A DNA stretch of 17,014 nt. Source: JAWOHX01 sp046484975. GTDB lineage: Bacteria; Bacillota; Clostridia; DUPQ01. How positions within the stretch are numbered: position 1 is the stretch's first letter; each line of letters begins with the position of its first letter. The notes under the pieces were generated by a model. That model had not been told where the DNA came from. It saw only the letters and a list, made by a program, of their open reading frames with translations, and ran no database searches. This document shows, in pieces, positions 13,008 to 17,014 of this stretch. A program made the translations under genes and the position numbers. Where the stretch lies: positions 1 through 17,014 of the forward strand of contig JAWOHX010000023.1 in the NCBI GenBank assembly GCA_046484975.1. Reading direction: 5' to 3'.

Positions 13008-14053
13008 GGTTGCTCTCCGTTCAGATGCTCATATTTGCGGATGGATGCCTGTTCAAAGGTACCCATATTGTGATAGGCGTCAAAGGCAAGGTCCAGCAGG
13101 GACATGATCATGGATGCACCGGTGCCTTCCCCGAGTCGCAGCCCCATGTCAAGCACTGGGGAAAGACCCATTTCCCTGAATATGTACTTGGACCCGGGTT
13201 CGGCGGAACCATGGGAGACGATCATGAATTTTTTCACGCAAGGATTCATCCGATACGCCAGAAGGGCGCCGGCCGCAGAGATGAAACCGTCCATGACAAC
13301 GGGGATCCTGTGGATCATGCCTCCAAGGAAGCAGCCGCAGATGCATGCGATGTCCAGCCCCCCCACCTTTGAAAGCACGTCCAGGGGATTGGAGGGATCC
13401 GGCCGGTTTGTTTCGATGGCCAGGTCGATGGCCCTGATTTTTCTGGCAAGGCCTTCATCCGAAAGGCCCGCTCCCCTACCGGTGACATCCTCGGTGCAGC
13501 AGGACAGCAGGACCTTGGTGATAGCACTGCTGGTGGTTGTGTTGCCGATGCCCATCTCACCCGTGCCGACCATGCCATATCCCATTTCCTTGAGCATTCC
13601 GACGGTCTGGATGCCCGTATCGACGGCCTTGCCCGCCTGTTCCATTGTCATAGCGGGCATTTTTGTCATGTTGAAGGTTCCCCGCATGATGTTTCTGTCC
13701 AGGATGCCGGGATGGTCCGTTTTTTCCTTGATTCCCACATCCAGGATGAAAAGGTCCTGATGAAACCTCCGTGTGAAAACGTTGATGGCGGTGATGCCCC
13801 TTGTGAAATTACGGGCCACGGCTGCGGTGACTTCACTTCCGACCTGGCTGACACCTTCCTCCACGACCCCGTTGTCGGCGCAGAACACCGCCACCGCCTT
13901 TTTGGTGATGTCGGGGTCGGGGGTTCCCAGTATCCCGCAGACCTGGACCACCGCATCCTCCAGCCATCCCAGGCTTCCCAGGGGTTTGGACAACCCGTCC
14001 AGCCTTCTTTTCGCCTCTGCCATGCTTGCATGGTCCAAATCAACAGTATGCAT
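13004..14053 (-). CDS. cobT: Nicotinate-nucleotide-dimethylbenzimidazole phosphoribosyltransferase
   Basis: This encodes 349 residues, close to the usual length of about 350. It activates 5,6-dimethylbenzimidazole or another base with nicotinate mononucleotide to the alpha-ribotide used as the lower ligand of cobamides. Motifs: LSKPLGSLGWLED at 21-33, FCADNGVVEEGVS at 57-69, GEMGIGNTTTSSA at 165-177 and RLGEGTGA at 306-313, whose Glu309 is the catalytic base. The ATG at 14053 is chosen from family length. It has no Shine-Dalgarno, and a TATAAT box ends six bases before it. First gene of the cobT, RACo-like, 5-formyl-THF cyclo-ligase operon; its end overlaps the next start by four bases. No other cobalamin synthesis gene is in the window, so it may serve salvage or remodelling. 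Confidence 0.95.
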   Translation of the reverse strand: MHTVDLDHASMAEAKRRLDGLSKPLGSLGWLEDAVVQVCGILGTPDPDITKKAVAVFCADNGVVEEGVSQVGSEVTAAVARNFTRGITAINVFTRRFHQDLFILDVGIKEKTDHPGILDRNIMRGTFNMTKMPAMTMEQAGKAVDTGIQTVGMLKEMGYGMVGTGEMGIGNTTTSSAITKVLLSCCTEDVTGRGAGLSDEGLARKIRAIDLAIETNRPDPSNPLDVLSKVGGLDIACICGCFLGGMIHRIPVVMDGFISAAGALLAYRMNPCVKKFMIVSHGSAEPGSKYIFREMGLSPVLDMGLRLGEGTGASMIMSLLDLAFDAYHNMGTFEQASIRKYEHLNGEQP

Positions 14054-14059
14054 AGTATC

Positions 14060-14087
14060 ATTATATGGTGAAGGCGGATTCTGTCAA
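14060..14087 (-). promoter_or_regulatory. Consensus sigma-A promoter of the cobT operon, predicted leaderless start
   Basis: On the minus strand: -35 TTGACA (14087-14082), a 16-base spacer, and -10 TATAAT (14065-14060). Both hexamers are perfect. Seven bases after the last T is 14053, the A of the cobT ATG, so the transcript should have no leader. The position leaves no room for a cobalamin riboswitch from this promoter. Confidence 0.75.
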
Positions 14088-14126
14088 CCGGGATTCCGTT
14101 CCATTTGACTATTCATGGCCGGAAAC

Positions 14127-14155
14127 ATATTATTTATAACTAGATTCTACGTCAA
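14127..14155 (-). promoter_or_regulatory. Possible second, upstream promoter facing cobT
   Basis: TTGACG (14155-14150), a 17-base spacer, and TAATAT (14132-14127) on the minus strand. The -35 matches five of six and the -10 four of six. It lies next to the transposase remnant and would give a leader of about 65 bases. Weak and unproven. Confidence 0.25.
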
Positions 14156-14177
14156 CTCATTGAAAAGTCCCATCTAA

Positions 14178-14387
14178 GCCGCAAAACATAAGGGTTTTCG
14201 TCAGATTCAGCGTGGCAATGCTGAAAATTCCATCAACGAAGCCAAACACGATATGACAGTAGTACATCTTTTGTGGAAATCGTTTTTTGCAAACGAAGCC
14301 GTGTTCCAGATGATGATGCTTTCGTATAATATGAAGTTATCGGAAAACGATCCGCATAAGGTGCGCATGAACAATGTTTGGTCTTAA
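14178..14387 (+). pseudogene. C-terminal remnant of an IS1380-type DDE transposase
   Basis: An open stretch of 69 codons follows an in-frame stop at 14175 and has no proper start. It reads QRGNAENSINEAKHDM and then LWKSFFANEAVFQMMMLSYN, the hallmark C-terminus of IS1380-family transposases. The R-(3)-E-(6)-K part of the catalytic signature is present, but its Tyr is replaced by Gln. After SYN the sequence jumps to MKLSENDPHKV, which in intact relatives, as I recall them, lies further downstream, so an internal deletion is likely. No terminal inverted repeats are obvious. This is a dead insertion-sequence fragment between the cobT operon and the hydrolase gene. Confidence 0.75.
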
Positions 14388-14701
14388 AAAATTCAGATGA
14401 CAAAAAGGAGGTGCTTCCTAAAAATCATTCAGAGTGTTTGTGCGCGTAGAAGTGAAAGCCGCAAGAGAATGATTCTATAAAATGATGCAAAAATGATGCG
14501 AAGAGAAATAAGTTTCAATAAAGGGGGGTAACCACGTAAAAAATATTGTATAATGCAATTGTATTTGCTGGATTCATTGAGACTCGGTCTACGGTTGACA
14601 AAGTAATAATATTGGATGCTATTTATCGTTGTGTTGTATAAGTCTCAAAATAGATGCAAATCTTTATGCATTATGAAAATATAGTAACAGGAGGACGAAG
14701 T
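14388..14701. other. AT-rich gene-poor stretch between transposase remnant and hydrolase gene
   Basis: I see no convincing gene here. It contains a short direct repeat (AAAATGATGC twice, 14479-14499), a TATAAT at 14549-14554 without a clear -35, and a TTGACA at 14595-14600 with only a weak TATTTA 19 bases downstream. A second -10-like TATAAG lies at 14637-14642. One of these probably starts transcription of the hydrolase gene. The stretch is clearly richer in A+T than its flanks and may include the tail of the lost insertion sequence. Confidence 0.5.
14595..14625 (+). promoter_or_regulatory. Tentative promoter of the alpha/beta hydrolase gene
   Basis: -35 TTGACA (14595-14600) is perfect; the best -10 is TATTTA (14620-14625), preceded by TGC, after a long 19-base spacer. 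An alternative is TTGGAT (14613-14618) with TATAAG (14637-14642) at 18 bases. Both lie upstream of AGGAGG at 14689-14694. Confidence 0.3.
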
Positions 14702-15613
14702 ATGAGCCTAAAACTGTCAGGAACCATGGAATTTATCGAGGAAGTAAAGCATTATGCCGTTTCAGAGGATGTTCAGCTGTACACACGAATTGTTACGGGG
14801 AAAGATGAGGACACCAAAGGAGGAGCGGGAAAAACAGCTATCTATATTCACGGTGGAGGATCCGGCGGAAATCACACAATGCTTCTCCGTCCCGGGAAGT
14901 GGTTGATCGAGCAGGGGATGTTCCAAAGAGTGATCCTTCCTGATCGAAGGGGCGAGGGACTCAGTACACCCCTGAAGGCTAAGCTGACCCTGAAGGACCA
15001 TGCAAAGGATATGAGTGGATTACTGGATACCCTGGGGATCAACGGAAAAGTCACGGTGCTGGGAATTTCCTACGGAGGTCCCATTGCACTGGAGCTGGCA
15101 GCCATGGATAACCGGATTGACGAGGTGATCCTGATGGCCTCTTCTCCTTCCTTGAAGGAAGTCAAAGGAATTCAGGGGTTTTTGTATCGACACGGATTCC
15201 TTGAAAAAATCACGAGGATCTTTTATAAGAAAACCCTCGGAAAGAGTCCCGTGGAGTATCCTGATTTTGAAAAGGTCTATGATCTTGAGACGAATCGGGA
15301 TTTGACCAATTATTTCGTCGATGCCATAAAAAAAACTGATCCCGCCCTGCTGGAGAGCCTTATGTTTCAAAATGCATCAACCTTGGACCAGAAAAACAAC
15401 GGGGTCGCAGAGAATTTCACACTGGATCTTCCCATCTACCAGATCATCGGAACAAAGGATGAGATCTGGGAGACGGATCTGAAGGGGTATGAAAGCCGTT
15501 TTCCCAATATCAAAAGCTATCACGTGGAGGGAGAAAAACATAAAGGGGTCATCCTTAACGCAGGCCCCTTCTATCAGGGCCTTAAAGCCATTTATGGAGA
15601 TCATTCGAATTAA
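14702..15613 (+). CDS. Alpha/beta hydrolase
   Basis: This encodes 303 residues, with no signal peptide. It is an alpha/beta-hydrolase fold: oxyanion-hole motif HGGGSGG at 50-56, PDRRGEGLS at 80-88, nucleophile elbow G121-I-S123-Y-G125, acid Asp253 (IIGTKDE) and His280 (EGEKH). The Ser-Asp-His triad is complete, so an active esterase, peptidase or similar enzyme is likely; the HGGG and DxRGxGxS pattern resembles proline-iminopeptidase-like members, but the substrate cannot be read from sequence. The start at 14702 is set by AGGAGG seven bases upstream; the frame stays open to an ATG at 14654 without a ribosome binding site. It stands alone, follows an insertion-sequence remnant and sits in an AT-rich patch, which fits horizontal gain. 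Confidence 0.85.
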   Translation: MSLKLSGTMEFIEEVKHYAVSEDVQLYTRIVTGKDEDTKGGAGKTAIYIHGGGSGGNHTMLLRPGKWLIEQGMFQRVILPDRRGEGLSTPLKAKLTLKDHAKDMSGLLDTLGINGKVTVLGISYGGPIALELAAMDNRIDEVILMASSPSLKEVKGIQGFLYRHGFLEKITRIFYKKTLGKSPVEYPDFEKVYDLETNRDLTNYFVDAIKKTDPALLESLMFQNASTLDQKNNGVAENFTLDLPIYQIIGTKDEIWETDLKGYESRFPNIKSYHVEGEKHKGVILNAGPFYQGLKAIYGDHSN

Positions 15614-15719
15614 CCGGATACAGACGCTTTCGGAGATTGATGAATGAAAGGATTTATTGATCAAGTCATTCGCCCTTTCCGAATTATATTATATGGAGAG
15701 ATTAAAGGAGCCAGCCGTC

Positions 15720-17014
15720 ATGAAAGAGACAAGAACAAGATACGCCCCGAGCCCCACGGGCTATATGCACATCGGCAACCTGCGGACCGCCCTCTATGAA
15801 TATCTCATTGCGAAGGCAGACGGAGGGAAATTCATCCTGAGGATTGAGGACACCGACCAGAAGCGGTATGTGGAAGGGGCGACGGAGGTCATATACAGGA
15901 CACTGGAGACCATCGGGCTGAAGCACGATGAAGGCCCGGACATCGGCGGGCCTTACGGCCCCTATGTCCAGTCCGAAAGAAAAAGCACCTATCTTCCCCT
16001 TGCCCTCCAGCTGGTGGAAAAAGGATGTGCTTACCATTGTTTCTGCTCCCATGAAAGGCTGGAAGCGCTGCGCAGCGAATGCGAGGGACAAGGGGTTCAG
16101 CCGAAATATGACCGTCACTGCCTGGGACTGAAACCAACGGAAGTGGAGGCACGGATCAAGAACGGAGACCCCTTCGTCATCCGGCAGAAGATGCCTTCCA
16201 CCGGGGAGACAAGGTTCACGGACAGGGTTTACGGGGAGATTGTCATGGAGAACGCAACCCTGGAAGACCAGGTCCTCATCAAATCCGACGGCTTCCCCAC
16301 CTATAACTTCGCCAATGTGGTGGATGACCACGCCATGAACATCACCCATGTGGTGAGGGGATCCGAATACATCACATCCACTCCGAAATACATTCTGCTC
16401 TATGAAGCCTTCGGTTGGGAATTGCCTGTCTATGTCCACCTCCCGGTGGTGGTCAAGGAAGGCGGGAAAAAGATTTCAAAAAGGACGGGGGACGCCACTG
16501 TTGAGGACCTCCTGGAGGAGGGATACCTGGTCCCGGCCCTCATCAACTACATCTGCCTTTTGGGATGGAGCCCGGGCGATGAGAGGGAATTCTTCACCCT
16601 GGAGGAACTGGTGAGGGAATTCGATGTGGGAGGGATCAGCCGCTCCCCTTCCACCTTTGACTACGACAAGCTCAACTGGATGAGCGGTGAATACATCCGG
16701 AGGATGAGCCCGGGGGAATTCCTCCTGGTATGCCGTCCCTGGCTTTTGAAGACACTGGACGAAAATGCCTTCGATTTCACGAAAATCGCTGCAGTATTAC
16801 AAAAAAGGATTGAGGTTCTGGGGGAGATTCCAGAGGCCGTTTCGTTTTTGAACAGAGTGGAGGAATATGATAAAACCCTCTACGAGAACAAGAAGATGAA
16901 AAGCAGCCATGAGCAGGCCCGGATGCTGCTTCCAATCATCCAGTCGGTCCTCAGCGGGTTGGAGCAATGGGACCACGACATGCTGGTTGCTGCTTTGACA
17001 GGTATCGCCCAGCG
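15720..17014 (+). CDS. gltX: Glutamyl-tRNA synthetase, 3' end cut by window edge
   Basis: An open frame runs from the ATG at 15720 to the window end, giving 431 codons; the family is usually about 480-490 residues, so roughly the last 50-60 are missing. It charges tRNA-Glu with glutamate. Class I marks: YAPSPTGYMHIGNLRTA at 8-24 with the HIGH-like H17-I-G-N, and KISKR at 251-255 as the KMSKS motif. FILRIEDTDQKR at 38-49 and YNFANVVDDH at 195-204 are typical of GluRS. C107-x-C109 and C134 may form part of the zinc site seen in many bacterial GluRS. AAAGGAG (15704-15710) lies nine bases before the ATG. TATATTATAT at 15685-15694 may hold the -10 box, but I see no good -35. No T-box leader is visible. 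Confidence 0.96.
   Translation, partial: MKETRTRYAPSPTGYMHIGNLRTALYEYLIAKADGGKFILRIEDTDQKRYVEGATEVIYRTLETIGLKHDEGPDIGGPYGPYVQSERKSTYLPLALQLVEKGCAYHCFCSHERLEALRSECEGQGVQPKYDRHCLGLKPTEVEARIKNGDPFVIRQKMPSTGETRFTDRVYGEIVMENATLEDQVLIKSDGFPTYNFANVVDDHAMNITHVVRGSEYITSTPKYILLYEAFGWELPVYVHLPVVVKEGGKKISKRTGDATVEDLLEEGYLVPALINYICLLGWSPGDEREFFTLEELVREFDVGGISRSPSTFDYDKLNWMSGEYIRRMSPGEFLLVCRPWLLKTLDENAFDFTKIAAVLQKRIEVLGEIPEAVSFLNRVEEYDKTLYENKKMKSSHEQARMLLPIIQSVLSGLEQWDHDMLVAALTGIAQ

Noticed and set aside
14400..14420. AGGAGGTGCTTCCT-type hairpin as a terminator
   Set aside because: The loop would be too small and there is no T-run after it.
15614..15719. T-box or other tRNA-responsive leader before gltX
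   Set aside because: The interval is only 106 bases and shows no T-box sequence or terminator hairpin.
16560..16650. Cluster of GAG triplets in gltX as a TRAP binding site
   Set aside because: The triplets are irregularly spaced and inside coding sequence; this is not the 2-3-base spacing TRAP needs.
1..17014. CRISPR arrays, rRNA or tRNA genes
   Set aside because: I saw no spaced direct repeats of the right length, and no rRNA or tRNA-like cloverleaf, in the intergenic regions.

Overview
The window looks like a chromosomal segment from a Gram-positive anaerobe, most likely class Clostridia. The reasons are: a dnaE-pfkA neighbourhood, a DUF5685 protein next to a small J-domain protein with a cysteine-rich tail, a TRAP (MtrB) homologue, lipoprotein signal peptides, strong AGGAGG-type ribosome binding sites, and a RACo-like corrinoid activator of the kind found in anaerobic one-carbon metabolism. 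This is inference from gene content and style; I cannot name a genus.

Region 1 (1-8112, minus strand) is a long co-directional cluster. In transcription order it holds dnaE, mtrB (TRAP), a 66-residue DUF2007-like ORF, pfkA, a CDP-alcohol phosphatidyltransferase (pgsA-like), a DUF5685 protein, a J-domain protein, a polytopic membrane protein and a lipoprotein, then a probable intrinsic terminator. A second lipoprotein gene with its own promoter runs off the left edge. From pgsA to the first lipoprotein every junction overlaps by 4 to about 23 bases, so these five genes look translationally coupled. A good promoter overlapping the dnaE stop codon could drive the mtrB-pfkA-pgsA block separately from dnaE.

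Region 2 (8113-10685, plus strand) diverges from dnaE. It has a good sigma-A promoter followed by a six-helix membrane protein of unknown function, a DUF89-family (damage-control phosphatase type) protein and a Ca2+/Na+ exchanger-family protein, tightly packed.

Region 3 (10669-14087, minus strand) is a corrinoid/folate operon: cobT, a RACo-like ferredoxin-ASKHA activator and 5-formyltetrahydrofolate cyclo-ligase. All junctions overlap, and the last gene meets the exchanger gene tail to tail with a 17-base overlap. Together they could provide the lower ligand of a cobamide, keep a corrinoid methyltransferase in the active Co(I) state and recycle folate.

Region 4 (14088-15719) is an AT-rich accessory patch with a decayed IS1380-type transposase C-terminus and an alpha/beta hydrolase gene. 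Region 5 starts gltX (glutamyl-tRNA synthetase), cut by the right edge.

The most unusual signal is that dnaE and cobT both have a perfect TATAAT -10 box ending exactly six bases before the ATG and no Shine-Dalgarno sequence. The predicted transcription start is therefore the A of the start codon, which would make both mRNAs leaderless, while the other genes have good ribosome binding sites or coupled starts. Other points worth a look are TRAP inside a dnaE-pfkA locus, Asp-rich motifs in the DUF5685 protein that resemble class I isoprenoid synthases, an internal repeat in the small membrane protein, and the absence of a cobalamin riboswitch before cobT.
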